Positions 17,217-26,516 are shown, counted from the stretch's first letter. The stretch: DNA of 64,000 bases from Staphylococcus kloosii (GCF_003019255.1 NZ_CP027846.1:248001-312000); one strand, 5' to 3'. The notes: generated by a model from the sequence alone, not told the origin. Numbers and translations: made by a program.

Positions 17217-17592
17217 TTATTTTTTGGTAAAGGGAAAATTTCATACGCAGTTGAGGCTCCTAAATGGAAATTACTTGGTGGAGTTTTATGAGTTGTCTAT
17301 TTAACAGTTATTGTAATTAGCGTTCCATTTGTTGGTGTTGGTATAACAATGGTTTCTGTAATTATAGGTCAACTAATAATTAGTATGATTGTAGAGCATT
17401 TTGGTTGGCTTGGTAGTAAAAAATCTGAAATCAATAAGGAAAAATATTTGCAATTATTTCAATGGTAATTGCACTCATTTTAATCAACTAGGAGGACTAA
17501 AAATGGGAATAATTATTGTTTTTTTAACTTTATTGAGTGGTGTGGCATTGGGAATGCAATCAGCTATTAGTGCTACATTTTTATTTAAATGA
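17217..17592 (+). pseudogene. YdcZ/DUF606 transporter relics (two truncated tandem copies)
   Basis: From about 17220 the frame encodes GKISYAVEAPKWKLLGGVL. A TGA stop interrupts it, then VVYLTVIVISVPFVGVGITM follows, ending at TAG 17489-17491. This is the C-terminal half of a YdcZ (DUF606, EamA-superfamily) membrane protein. After AGGAGG, a second frame starts at ATG 17503 (MGIIIVFLTLLSGVALGMQS), the N-terminus of another YdcZ copy, which stops after 29 residues. Such proteins often occur as pairs under one regulator, so regulator and pair decayed together. Confidence 0.65.
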
Positions 17593-17647
17593 TTTAACTA
17601 ACTTTATATAAAATAAAATAAATTAGAAAAAATTTTTTAAACGTTTT

Positions 17648-17685
17648 TGTAAGCGATTTCATTAAGTTTATATGTGTAGTATAAT
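17648..17685 (+). promoter_or_regulatory. Promoter of the sdcS-like gene with overlapping cre site
   Basis: TGTAAGCGATTTCA at 17648-17661 fits the general cre consensus TGWNANCGNTNWCA. A consensus -10 box TATAAT follows at 17680-17685, so the cre lies over the -35 region. CcpA binding there would block transcription, which predicts glucose repression of the transporter. Confidence 0.6.
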
Positions 17686-17740
17686 GCTCTATTAAATACA
17701 TAAGTATTTAACCTTATTGACAAAGGAGCATTAAGAGAAT

Positions 17741-19240
17741 ATGAAAAAACAATCTTCTTACACAATGAGTCAAACTGTGGGTCTAATTTTAGGGCCTCTA
17801 TTATTCGCTGTAGTTTTAATATTCTTTCAACCTGAACATTTATCAGGTAAAGGGCTATTTGTCCTAGCTCTTACATTGTGGATTGCGGTTTGGTGGATTA
17901 CAGAAGCAATCCCTATCGCTGCTACAAGTTTAATACCTTTAATATTATTGCCTATGGGACACGTACTTAAACCCGAGGAAGTTTCTGCACAATATGGTAA
18001 TGATATTATTTTCTTATTTCTAGGTGGCTTTATTCTAGCAACTGCTATGGAAAGATGGAATTTACATACACGCATAGCTTTAGTTATTATTAATTATTTA
18101 GGGACAAGTGTTGGAAAAATATTGCTAGGATTTATGATAGCTACAGGCATATTATCTATGTTCGTTTCAAACACAGCTGCTGTTATGATCATGATCCCCA
18201 TTGGTTTAGCGATTATTAAAGAAGCTCGTGATCTCAAAAATCAAGACATAAAACTCGAAAGCATAAGTAAATTTGAACAATCCCTCGTATTAGCAATTGG
18301 TTATGCGGGGACTATAGGCGGCTTAGGCACTTTAATCGGAACACCACCGTTAATCATTTTGAAGGGCCAGTATCAGTCAGCATTTGGCGAAGAAATTAGT
18401 TTTGGCAAATGGATGATTATTGGCGTACCAACGGTTATTATTTTATTACTTTTGGTATGGGTATATATACGCTTTATAGCATTTAAACATGATATGAAAG
18501 ACTTACCTGGCGGAAAAAAAATAATTCAAAAAAAATTAGCTGAATTAGGTACTATTAAATATGAAGAAAAAATGGTATTAATTATTTTCATACTGGCAAG
18601 TTTCCTATGGATAAGTAGAGAATTTTTATTAAAACATTGGCAAATCACCTCCGAATTCGAAGATGGGACCGTGGCCATGTTAATTTCAGTATTATTATTT
18701 TTAATTCCTGCAAAAGACAAGTCCCAGTATAAACGCATAATAGATTGGGACATTGCTAAAAACTTGCCATGGGGCGTTTTAATTCTATTTGGTGGTGGCC
18801 TAGCGTTAGCTAAAGGTATTTCTGAAAGTGGATTAGACCAATGGTTAGGTCAACAATTAAAATTAATTAATGGGGTCAGTCCACTCATCATTGTGATTGT
18901 TATAACTATATTTGTGTTATTTTTAACTGAGATTACATCAAATACGGCAACTGCGACTATGATTTTACCTATTTTAGCGACGTTATCAGTAGCAATTCAT
19001 GTGCATCCGCTATTATTAATGGTTCCGGCTGCTATGGCAGCGAATTGTGCTTATATGTTACCTGTGGGTACACCTCCCAATGCTATCGTTTTTGGTACAG
19101 GAAAAATTACGATTAAGAAAATGGCTACTGTTGGTTTTTGGGTTAACATGGTCAGTGTCGTAATCATTGTGCTTGTGGTTTATTTCTTAGTTCCTCCTGT
19201 ATTAGGTATTGATATAACACAGCCATTAAAATTAAAATAA
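17741..19240 (+). CDS. sdcS: Sodium:dicarboxylate symporter (DASS/SLC13 family)
   Basis: A 499-aa polytopic membrane protein of the divalent anion:Na+ symporter family. The two family signatures are present: SNTAAVMIMIPIGLAI in the N-terminal half and SNTATATMILPILATL in the C-terminal half. These are the Ser-Asn-Thr hairpin tips that bind Na+ and substrate. S. aureus SdcS (about 520 aa) carries succinate, fumarate and malate, and the same role is likely here. AAAGGAG lies 12 bases before ATG, a rather long spacing. It is the only clearly intact metabolic gene in the decayed block. Confidence 0.8.
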   Translation: MKKQSSYTMSQTVGLILGPLLFAVVLIFFQPEHLSGKGLFVLALTLWIAVWWITEAIPIAATSLIPLILLPMGHVLKPEEVSAQYGNDIIFLFLGGFILATAMERWNLHTRIALVIINYLGTSVGKILLGFMIATGILSMFVSNTAAVMIMIPIGLAIIKEARDLKNQDIKLESISKFEQSLVLAIGYAGTIGGLGTLIGTPPLIILKGQYQSAFGEEISFGKWMIIGVPTVIILLLLVWVYIRFIAFKHDMKDLPGGKKIIQKKLAELGTIKYEEKMVLIIFILASFLWISREFLLKHWQITSEFEDGTVAMLISVLLFLIPAKDKSQYKRIIDWDIAKNLPWGVLILFGGGLALAKGISESGLDQWLGQQLKLINGVSPLIIVIVITIFVLFLTEITSNTATATMILPILATLSVAIHVHPLLLMVPAAMAANCAYMLPVGTPPNAIVFGTGKITIKKMATVGFWVNMVSVVIIVLVVYFLVPPVLGIDITQPLKLK

Positions 19241-19257
19241 GCCGAACTTTATTTTTT

Positions 19258-19290
19258 AGCATCTCTCATTTACTTGGAGAGGCTTTTAAA
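19258..19290 (+). terminator. Probable terminator after sdcS
   Basis: AGCATCTCTC and GGAGAGGCT form an imperfect stem followed by TTTTAAATTTT. Confidence 0.5.
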
Positions 19291-19393
19291 TTTTAAAAGT
19301 TATTCAAAATACATTTTCATCATAATTGCATTCTATTGTTATAATATTTCTATATAGAATTAAGACAAGAAGATACTCGTTTCTTAAAACCAT

Positions 19394-19432
19394 AAAAAAG
19401 AGAAGTGAAAATATTTTCACTTCTCTTTTTTA
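19394..19432. terminator. Strong bidirectional hairpin
   Basis: AAAAAAGAGAAGTGAAAAT and its near-perfect complement form a long stem with A- and T-tracts at the ends. It lies at the 3' end of the small heat-shock protein relic on the minus strand. Confidence 0.8.
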
Positions 19433-19439
19433 TATCAAT

Positions 19440-19560
19440 ATATATTACTTTTCTTTGACTATTTTCTGTTTTTGGTAAATCTACAGATAAAATACCATCT
19501 TCAAATTTCGCCTCAATATTATCTTCATCATCTTTTTTTCTTACTTTAATAAAAATTTAT
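19440..19560 (-). pseudogene. Hsp20 small heat-shock protein relic (C-terminal part)
   Basis: About forty codons on the minus strand read VRKKDDEDNIEAKFEDGI then LSVDLPKTENSQRKVIYI, the end of the alpha-crystallin domain of Hsp20 proteins. There is no start and the rest of the domain is absent. The strong hairpin downstream may be its old terminator. Confidence 0.6.
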
Positions 19561-19631
19561 CACAATAAACTTTCGTATGAATTAATGTAAATGCTACAAT
19601 TAATTGTATACATTGAAATTGGAGTGCGATT

Positions 19632-19814
19632 ATGACCTTCTATGATTTTATTCAAACATTTCGTGATGATAACACCCCTTTAGGAAAATTAGCTCATTGG
19701 ATAGAAAAAGATGATTTTTTTCCTAAAGATGAAACTGCTGGCCATAATATATTAGAATACTTTCAAAGTTTGCATAACTTAGAACATGAAATAATACAGC
19801 TAAAAGGTCGATAG
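19632..19814 (+). CDS. YozE/UPF0346-like small protein
   Basis: A 60-residue cytoplasmic protein, MTFYDFIQTFRDDNTPLGKL onward, with the FYDF start and the DDFFPKDET / NILEYFQSL pattern of the YozE SAM-like family (usually 70-75 aa). It is shorter at the C-terminus than the family. GGAGTG lies nine bases before ATG. Function unknown. It might be a remnant rather than a working gene. Confidence 0.55.
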   Translation: MTFYDFIQTFRDDNTPLGKLAHWIEKDDFFPKDETAGHNILEYFQSLHNLEHEIIQLKGR

Positions 19815-19875
19815 CAGTATTTGAACAATTTTTTTGACAATTAGAAATCTTCAATTAAAAAGTCATGGATTAAAA

Positions 19876-20136
19876 TTAATCCACGACTTTATCATCATGT
19901 TTCATATTATTTTGGTTTAAAACATGATAAACAGTGAGTTTAAAAACATCTTTAGTATAAAAATGTCTTTTACCACCTTGTTCAGAAAATGGTTTTAATT
20001 GATTATTAGTTATCCACTCTTCTAATAATAAAGAGGGGTAACCAGCCTCCACTAATTCGTACTCATCAGTTATAAGCTGTCCCCAATCAACATTGATTTC
20101 TTCAGGATTAATAAAAAATTCATTTTCCACGTTCAT
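19876..20136 (-). CDS. Hypothetical 86-aa acidic protein
   Basis: MNVENEFFINPEEINVDWGQ onward, acidic and Glu/Asp/Asn-rich. WITNNQLKPFSEQGGKRHFY followed by TKDVFKL has the look of a MerR/excisionase-type recognition unit, which is only a suggestion. AAAGGAG lies 11 bases upstream of ATG. No close family recognised. Confidence 0.5.
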   Translation of the reverse strand: MNVENEFFINPEEINVDWGQLITDEYELVEAGYPSLLLEEWITNNQLKPFSEQGGKRHFYTKDVFKLTVYHVLNQNNMKHDDKVVD

Positions 20137-21344
20137 CGTATCAAACTCCTTTTTAAGTATAGGGAGCTCAAATAGAGAACGCCTGCTTGAATACCATTTT
20201 CTATCGTTTTATTACCCTTATGTTAATAGAATAAACTAAATTTCCATACTAAATATCTAAGATTATATATATTTAAATTATTTTAATATCTACTTACTTT
20301 TGACTCTTTTTACTTATTTAAAAGTTGATAAATTTTATAATTGTGGAATTTTAACAAAACAATTCTATTGTAATTTTCAAACTATAGCTGAAAGTAATCA
20401 TTCTAGAAATCCCCAAAAACTAGAATCTACAATTTGATTGAACTGATATATAATTTATGAACGTATAGCAATCACATTTTAGGTTACATAGGTTTATAAC
20501 TTTGAAATTAGTGGTTAGCAATTTTCTTCATATATTTTTACTGCTATATAATCATTTTCGTTTTTCTATAAGCAAATATAAGCCAAATAAGAGGTTTTTA
20601 TGAAAATAAACTTTGAATTTTTTCATTATTTGATAAAACATTCTTGGCACTTGCAGAACGATGTAACATGCCGAATGACCAAATCATTACAGAAGCTATT
20701 CAAATTATGAAAACAAACATATCTTCAATAATGATTTTTATTTTCCAGATCATCTAGAAATGAACTTTTAGTAAAGGTAGAAGTCATTTTTAGACATTGC
20801 TTAGTTAAACGCTATAATTTTCGCAGAGACAAAAAGAATTGAAACATTGGTATTTTGACTAACGTTCCAATTCTTTGAAATTAATTATCTTCTTGCTACT
20901 AATAAAAATATTATCCATAATTTTACTACGCATGTAGGTTGAATGCATTTCCTCTAATTCAGATAAAATGGTTTTCATTAAATAGCCTTGCAAAGAAGTA
21001 ACCGTCTCATTTTGACACTTCATTTGCGTAATACCTTTTAAAACTTTTTAGAGATACGAGAATTTCACGATCAACTTGTTCAAGCATGTAAAAAGATTAT
21101 TTATGATTTGAGTTAAAAGATTCTTTGGTTATTGGTTATTGAATTTTATTATTTCCATGTCTTTTAATCGAAATTCAATTAATAGATTTTCAATTCCTCT
21201 GAGAAATTTGTAAGTGAATACTTTTCATATCATCGTATGTGTTTAAAATAATATGATCGAAGGTTATTAGTAATCATCGCATTGTAAATATTATTCATAT
21301 CATTATTATTTAATTCAGTATCTATTTCTTTTTCAACTATTGGA
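20137..21344. other. 1.2-kb decayed region without an intact gene
   Basis: Only broken frames are seen. On the plus strand near 20640-20760, one frame reads LALAERCNMPNDQIITEAIQ. On the minus strand between 20850 and 21345, scattered frames read PIVEKEIDTELNNNDMNNIY, and nearer the middle SLQGYLMKTILSELEEMHST. Stops and frameshifts separate them. I cannot name the parent genes. The minus-strand pieces look like one former protein of at least 150 residues. The region ends exactly where the right copy of the duplicated promoter region begins. Confidence 0.5.
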
Positions 21345-21572
21345 CACTCCTTATTTTCATAGTTAACATAAGCCTGTCATAATTACACAACAAAAAATAT
21401 ATTACATAATAATTTTTTATGATTAATAAGTATTAATGAATTTTTCTTTGTTTTATTTATTGTGTTTTAGTTTTATTTTAAGTTAATACAAAATATTGTT
21501 ATTTAAGTATTTTTTTATAAATTAACTTGTGTTATGCTTTGTTACGAAAAAATAATACATATGGAGGCGTTA
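21345..21572 (+). repeat. Right copy of the ~228-bp duplicated divergent promoter region
   Basis: Near-identical to 14709-14935. At its left end it keeps the complement of the yknX ribosome site (CACTCCTTATTTTCAT) with no yknX beside it. At its right end it supplies the working GGAGGCG ribosome site of yknW. Confidence 0.9.
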
Positions 21573-21575
21573 CTT

Positions 21576-22187
21576 ATGGAAGAATCGAATTTGCTTTTCG
21601 CAAAACATTTTGCTTCATTAAGAAATAAGCCAAAATGGGGTTTAAAACTTATTTTAGCTATCGTGGTAGCAGTATTAACGGCAGTCATTTCTACATTTAC
21701 AATGGATTATTCTAAAATTTCCCAAGGCACTGATATGTCTGGTGCTCAATCACAACAATTGGAGTCAATGACTAAAATTATTGGTCTTATTGGTGGTTCA
21801 ATTGGTGCTGTTATTATGATTGGTGTTATGTTCTTAATTTTCTTAGTTATTGCTAAAATTATGAAATCTGATGCGTCTGCAAAATCAATTTTCTCTGCAA
21901 CGTTAAGTTATACTTTAATTACTACTATTGTTGCTTTAGTCGTAATCTTAATACAATGGATTGCTGGATTATCAATTAACGATTATAGTCTGACAAGTTT
22001 AAATATTTTTGACAAAGGTAACCCATGGCTTGGCGTATTTGATTTACAAACTGTGCTAGGTGCATACGTTTTTGGCATCATGTTATATGCAACAAACCAC
22101 TTCTCTAAAAAAGCATCATGGATATGGGCGATTGCTTATTTAGTTATATCTGTTGGTTTCGGTTTAATCGGGGCGTCAATGCAATAA
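21576..22187 (+). CDS. yknW: Yip1-domain membrane protein, YknW-like
   Basis: A 203-aa Yip1-family protein. A short cytoplasmic N-terminus (MEESNLLFAKHFASLRNKPK) is followed by about five hydrophobic helices with small-residue-rich faces (IIGLIGGSIGAVIMIGVMFL). In B. subtilis the Yip1 protein YknW is needed for assembly of the YknXYZ exporter. Here yknXYZ lies 6.9 kb away under a copy of the same promoter region, which supports this identity. ATG 21576 is six bases after GGAGGCG; longer frames from 21534 start inside the repeat. Confidence 0.75.
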   Translation: MEESNLLFAKHFASLRNKPKWGLKLILAIVVAVLTAVISTFTMDYSKISQGTDMSGAQSQQLESMTKIIGLIGGSIGAVIMIGVMFLIFLVIAKIMKSDASAKSIFSATLSYTLITTIVALVVILIQWIAGLSINDYSLTSLNIFDKGNPWLGVFDLQTVLGAYVFGIMLYATNHFSKKASWIWAIAYLVISVGFGLIGASMQ

Positions 22188-22203
22188 TTAAATTACTTTA
22201 AAA

Positions 22204-22232
22204 AGGAAACTCATGTGAGTTTCTTTTTTTAT
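22204..22232 (+). terminator. Terminator after yknW
   Basis: GGAAACTCA-TG-TGAGTTTC stem followed by seven T residues. Confidence 0.85.
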
Positions 22233-22327
22233 AACTACTAGATTGAATGTTTTTCTCTGCTAATCTAATAACCTTGATTTATAATATAAGAAAACGACTA
22301 AATCAGATGACAAAGGGGGAGGTCTCG

Positions 22328-23257
22328 TTGCGTAAAAAAATAATAATGGATTGTGATCCGGGACATGATGATGCTATAGCTATTATTTTAGCGGCAGTAC
22401 AACCGCAACTTGAAATTTTAGGGATTAGCACAGTTTCAGGAAATGCTGAAATTGAAAAAACGACTGAAAATGCATTAAAAATCTATGATCTTGTGGGATT
22501 AAATAATATAGAAGTAGCTAAAGGCGCAAGTGAACCTTTAGTACGCTTGCGTGAAACTGCACCGTCAATACATGGCGAGTCGGGATTAGATGGACCTGAA
22601 TTTCCTGAACCTTCTCGTTCATGGAGCGATAAACATGGTTCGGATATGATTATAAATAAGGTTAAACAAAGCGAGAAACCTGTAACTATTGTGGCTACAG
22701 GACCGTTAACGAATGTAGCTTTGGCACTCACTAAGAGACCTGAAATCAAAGAAAATATTGCAGAAATTGTCATTATGGGTGGCGGTACATTTGGTAATTG
22801 GACACCGATTGCTGAATTTAATATATGGGCAGATCCTGAAGCAGCTAAAAAGGTTTTGGATAGTGAATTACCTATTACTGTTATGGGTCTAGACATTACG
22901 CATCAGGCAATAGCTACACAAGAAGTTATAAAACAAATAGACAGCATCGACAATCCAGTAGCTAATATTGTTAGCGACTTATTGGCATTTTTTGCTCACA
23001 CATATAAAGAAAGTTTTAATTTTAACGATGGACCACCGCTTCACGACGTATTAACTATTGCTTATTGTATTGCACCTGATTTATTTACATTGAAAGACGT
23101 TAATATATCTATAGAAACAAAAGGAGAATACACACTTGGCACTACTTGTGTAGATTTACTTGGTGTTACTAAAAAGCCGATTAATGCTAAGTTTGGTGTA
23201 GAACTAGATGTTGAAGGTTTTTGGAAATTAATGATAGAGGCTATATCAAAATATTAA
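22328..23257 (+). CDS. Inosine/uridine-preferring nucleoside hydrolase
   Basis: A 309-aa N-ribohydrolase that splits ribonucleosides to base and ribose for salvage. The Ca2+-binding motif IIMDCDPGHDDAIAI is at the N-terminus. Further active-site stretches are VATGPLTNVALAL, IVIMGGGTFGNWTPIAEFN and the C-terminal PPLHDVLTIAYCI (active-site His and last Ca2+ Asp). I choose TTG 22328, five bases after GGGGGAGG; an upstream extension in frame has no such signal. It is monocistronic with terminators on both sides. The exact RihA/B/C type is not clear. Confidence 0.85.
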   Translation: MRKKIIMDCDPGHDDAIAIILAAVQPQLEILGISTVSGNAEIEKTTENALKIYDLVGLNNIEVAKGASEPLVRLRETAPSIHGESGLDGPEFPEPSRSWSDKHGSDMIINKVKQSEKPVTIVATGPLTNVALALTKRPEIKENIAEIVIMGGGTFGNWTPIAEFNIWADPEAAKKVLDSELPITVMGLDITHQAIATQEVIKQIDSIDNPVANIVSDLLAFFAHTYKESFNFNDGPPLHDVLTIAYCIAPDLFTLKDVNISIETKGEYTLGTTCVDLLGVTKKPINAKFGVELDVEGFWKLMIEAISKY

Positions 23258-23262
23258 AAATA

Positions 23263-23301
23263 AAAAAAGGAGGGAGTTCAAATGAGTTCCCCCTCTTTTT
23301 T
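23263..23301. terminator. Bidirectional terminator
   Basis: AAAAAAGGAGGGAGTTCA and TGAGTTCCCCCTCTTTTTT form a long stem with A/T-tracts, between the converging nucleoside hydrolase and NTF2-like genes. Confidence 0.85.
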
Positions 23302-23752
23302 ATATAATGCCGTATTCTTGTAATAGTTGCTGTTCATCTCCAGTTATCCATCCAAATATAACTGGTTTATTTTGCCGTATTTGTAGTAAGTAATGTGCGT
23401 TAAATGGGATTGTTATTTCTTGATCATCTTTAAGATAAGTTGCCTGCCATGTCGTATGGGCTATAACGTGTAATTCATCTATTTTAGCCACCGAGACGTC
23501 TAAAAATTTCATTTCTTGTGTGCCTATCGCTCGATAATATTTATAGCCTTCATACATCATTTGTTGGAACGTTTCATTGTTGTCGCCAGTATTTACCCCA
23601 TTAGGATTAGCAGCAATAAATGATTCTGCATAAAATTGACTTAAAGTTTCTCTGTCACTTTGTTGTTTTATTGCCCGATTAAACTGCCGTTCATATGCTT
23701 GAAAAAATGTAGTTACCTGTTTTTCACAAGTAAATTTATCGATAAATAATGA
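23300..23752 (-). pseudogene. NTF2/SnoaL-like protein lacking a start codon
   Basis: An open frame of 150 codons between an in-frame TAA (23761-23759) and the stop codon, beginning SLFIDKFTCEKQVTTFFQ and ending GDEQQLLQEYGII. The cone-shaped NTF2-like pattern is visible: an early helix (YERQFNRAIKQQ), AESFIAANPNG, then beta strands such as HVIAHTTWQATYLKDD. An AAAGGTGG ribosome site is in the right place, but no ATG, GTG or TTG follows in frame; the position where a start is expected reads TGG-TCA. The first in-frame ATG (23560) removes 64 residues. Either a recently inactivated gene or one using a rare start. It follows the broken BNR gene by 20 bases. Confidence 0.55.
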
Positions 23753-23772
23753 CCACCTTTATCCTTCAAATT

Positions 23773-24828
23773 TTAAACTATCGGGATTATTTGATGTGCA
23801 TGTTGGTTAGTAAATTCATGTGGCCAATTAACGTTTAGTTGTTGCCATTGTTGGCCACCATTTTCTGAATAAAAGATGCCTTTATTATTAGCTGCATAGA
23901 ATACACCTTCATATTCAGTTAACGCTGAAATAATAGTTCCTTGTTGCTCAGGTAAGCCTTCCGTTGCCTCAATCCACTTATCATTTTGTCGATAATAAAT
24001 AGTTGATTCAGTATCATCTGTATAGCTATGTGCCTGATATGGGAACTTTGCCGTTGCAATAACAAGTTGATTATCTTTATTTACTGCTAAACTATAGCCA
24101 TATTTGTCTTCAATGCCCTCGTTTATATCTTGTCAAGTTGCACCATAATCATCACTTTCAATCACAGTGCCATGACCAGTATTTAAAAAGGCATCTCCAC
24201 ATACGCCATACAATTTATTAGGCAGATTTGGATGCGTACGTAGAACGTGAATATCTACAGGCGCATAACTAGCTTTATTTGACTGCCAACTTTGTCCATA
24301 ATCTTCTGAATATAGCATGCCACCCGCTTCTATTGTGACAAATATATTTTGTGGTTGCTGTGGGTTACTGGCTTGCCATTTTACATGATGTGTATACGGT
24401 CTAGGTGGAAAGAACCACTTATCCTTCCCTTCAATGTGTGAAAAATCAGTTACTATTTCAAAACTTGCGCCTTGATCATAAGAAACGAATAGCGCACTTG
24501 GTTCAGTTCCAACGAGTAACATAGATGATGTTCCATCTTCATTTTTATATGCTTTCACTGAAGTGACACGCGTCATGTGTATATCTTCTTGTTTGAACGC
24601 ATCATTATTTTTAAAACGTGTGCCTATCGGTATCCATGTTTCACCACTGTCGTCACTTTTCCATAATCCACGATCAAAAGTACCACAATAAATTATATTC
24701 GTATCAATCGGATCTTGTGTTACGGCAATTGGATTCGCACCTTTAAATTTAGATTCAATGCGATAACCATCATGCTCCTGTGTAAATAAAAGTAGTGCAT
24801 TATCATAAGTTACTACGAATTGTTTCAT
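23773..24828 (-). pseudogene. BNR/Asp-box repeat beta-propeller protein with an internal TGA
   Basis: A 351-codon frame is open except for TGA at 24135-24133. The Asp-box motif SxDxGxTW occurs as SDDSGETW, SYDQGASF, SEDYGQSW, and near the end SENGGQQW. The stop replaces the Trp of the Asp box SDDYGAT(W). After it the frame continues without further damage (QDINEGIEDKYGYSLAVNKD). Intact relatives are WD40/YVTN/BNR-like repeat proteins of about 350 residues annotated as exo-alpha-sialidase-like glycosidases of unknown function. Only the first 231 residues would be made unless UGA is read through. Confidence 0.8.
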
Positions 24829-24946
24829 ACAAACATCACTCTACTCTCAATAATTTTGCAATCTATAAAGACTTTATTATAGTCCAAACATATTACTCTT
24901 TTTTATTGGAAGCAATGAAAGCAACTTGTTTCTTATAATCTTAATT

Positions 24947-25465
24947 TTAGAAGTATATAAAAGTTAAACTACTGAATACTATATTTACAAATAATAATAC
25001 AGATAAAAGAATGTACATTTGTTTCTTAGCTATTAAATCAAAGCACAATAATAATATACAGTAAATTAACGCACTCGTTATACTCGTGATATAAGTAATC
25101 CAAATATTTGATTGATCAGTTATATTATTAAAAATCATAACCATAACGAACATCATAATAGTACCTGGTAAGACTGACAGCATGATTAAATATAGATTAA
25201 CTCCTAAAGTGAACTTTCTCTTTTCACCAATTACTTTTACTATAAATTTATAAATCACTGCTTGGACTATTATGAAGACCGCGGCAATAATTATTACGAT
25301 TATGGCTATAATATCAATAATTAGCTCAGTAGTTATGTCTTCTCCTAATAATTTATTAATTTCATCGGTTATCATCTTCTTAGTTATAAAATATGTAATT
25401 ACTAAATCACTGATATACATAATAATAAAATATATCAATTGCTGCCTAGTAAGCCTAATTCTCAT
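24947..25465 (-). CDS. Polytopic membrane protein of unknown function
   Basis: 172 residues with about five hydrophobic segments, including IIDIIAIIVIIIAAVFIIVQ and ISDLVITYFI. The layout (short cytoplasmic start, GEKRKFTLGVNLYLIMLSVL between helices) is vaguely like Yip1-family proteins, but the resemblance is too weak to assign. I choose ATG 25465, nine bases after GAGGG; the ATG at 25474 directly abuts that site. It stands alone and is very AT-rich. Confidence 0.6.
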   Translation of the reverse strand: MRIRLTRQQLIYFIIMYISDLVITYFITKKMITDEINKLLGEDITTELIIDIIAIIVIIIAAVFIIVQAVIYKFIVKVIGEKRKFTLGVNLYLIMLSVLPGTIMMFVMVMIFNNITDQSNIWITYITSITSALIYCILLLCFDLIAKKQMYILLSVLLFVNIVFSSLTFIYF

Positions 25466-25596
25466 TTCAATCATCCCTCATTTTCTGTTCATTCAGTGCT
25501 GTTGTCAGTTTCTTAAATTAAATTTAATGGCTTACATATAACAAGTCAATAATAATAAAAAATTATTTTATACCATAACAAATATTTCTAAAATAA

Positions 25597-25637
25597 AAGA
25601 ACTCTAATTCTCGCATACGGAAAATTAGAGCTCTTAA
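25597..25637. terminator. Bidirectional terminator after noc
   Basis: AAGAACTCTAATTCTC and GGAAAATTAGAGCTCTT form an imperfect stem, with A/T-rich flanks, just beyond the noc stop codon. Confidence 0.75.
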
Positions 25638-25642
25638 AATGC

Positions 25643-26479
25643 CTATTTATATAATTTAATTTTAATTTCATAATAATCATCGTATTCTTTGCCTTTATGT
25701 TCAACTTGAATACCTGATTTTTCTATTGCTTCTATACTTTTACCTACTTCGTCACGTGCCTGTGTTAAATCCTTAGAAAATTGAAATTTCTGTGCTTTAA
25801 CTTTTTCAGGGCCAACCTTTTGTTTTACACGTGCCTCTGTTTGCTTAACGTTTAACTTTTGGCTTATTATTTGTTCTACCATCTCAGCTTGATCTTCTTC
25901 AGATAAGCTTAGTAACGCACGTGCATGTCGTTCTGTAATTTTATTTTCACGTAATCGCTCTATCACTTTAGGCGCAAGTTTTAATAATCTTAATTTGTTG
26001 GCGATAAAACTTTGACTCTTCCCAACACTTTTAGCCAACTCGTGTTGCGTAGTATCACCAATATCTAGTAATTTCTTGTACGCTTCCGCTTCTTCAATCA
26101 CAGATAAATTTTCACGTTGTATATTTTCAATCAAAGCTACGACTGCAGTCTCTTCGTCATCTAGCGAACGAATAATCACATCGGCATGCGTATGTTGCAA
26201 TGATTGTAACGCTCTAAAACGACGTTCACCAGCAATAATTTCAAACATATCTTCTTCAATTGGACGCACAACAATAGGTTGAAGTAAGCCATGTTCAGCT
26301 ATTGATTCTGCAAGTTCTTTTATTTTATTTGGCTCAAATACTTGTCTTGGTTGATAACGGTTAGGGACGATGCGTTCAATGTGTATAGACTCAACATTAT
26401 TATTGTACTCTTCTTCGATATAACCAACGATGTCATCTTTATTTTTTAAACCAAATAATTTAGAAAAAGGTTTTTTCAT
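25643..26479 (-). CDS. noc: Nucleoid occlusion protein Noc (ParB family)
   Basis: A 278-aa ParB-like CTPase clamp that binds Noc-binding sites and blocks FtsZ assembly over the chromosome. An N-terminal amphipathic start (MKKPFSKLFGLKN) suits membrane contact. The ParB/Srx domain follows, with IVVRPIEEDMFEIIAGERR (the GERR box). The helix-turn-helix is HELAKSVGKSQSFIANKL, and a C-terminal dimer domain ends the protein. Its place next to rsmG-mnmG and the origin is that of Noc rather than Spo0J/ParB. GAGGGAGC precedes ATG. Confidence 0.93.
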   Translation of the reverse strand: MKKPFSKLFGLKNKDDIVGYIEEEYNNNVESIHIERIVPNRYQPRQVFEPNKIKELAESIAEHGLLQPIVVRPIEEDMFEIIAGERRFRALQSLQHTHADVIIRSLDDEETAVVALIENIQRENLSVIEEAEAYKKLLDIGDTTQHELAKSVGKSQSFIANKLRLLKLAPKVIERLRENKITERHARALLSLSEEDQAEMVEQIISQKLNVKQTEARVKQKVGPEKVKAQKFQFSKDLTQARDEVGKSIEAIEKSGIQVEHKGKEYDDYYEIKIKLYK

Positions 26480-26516
26480 AATTAATGCGCTCCCTCTAAA
26501 TTAGTTGTTATTGCTA

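Noticed and set aside
17401..17592. 63-codon frame beginning at 17401
   Set aside because: It mixes an out-of-frame stretch of the first YdcZ relic with the N-terminus of the second; the real start is ATG 17503.
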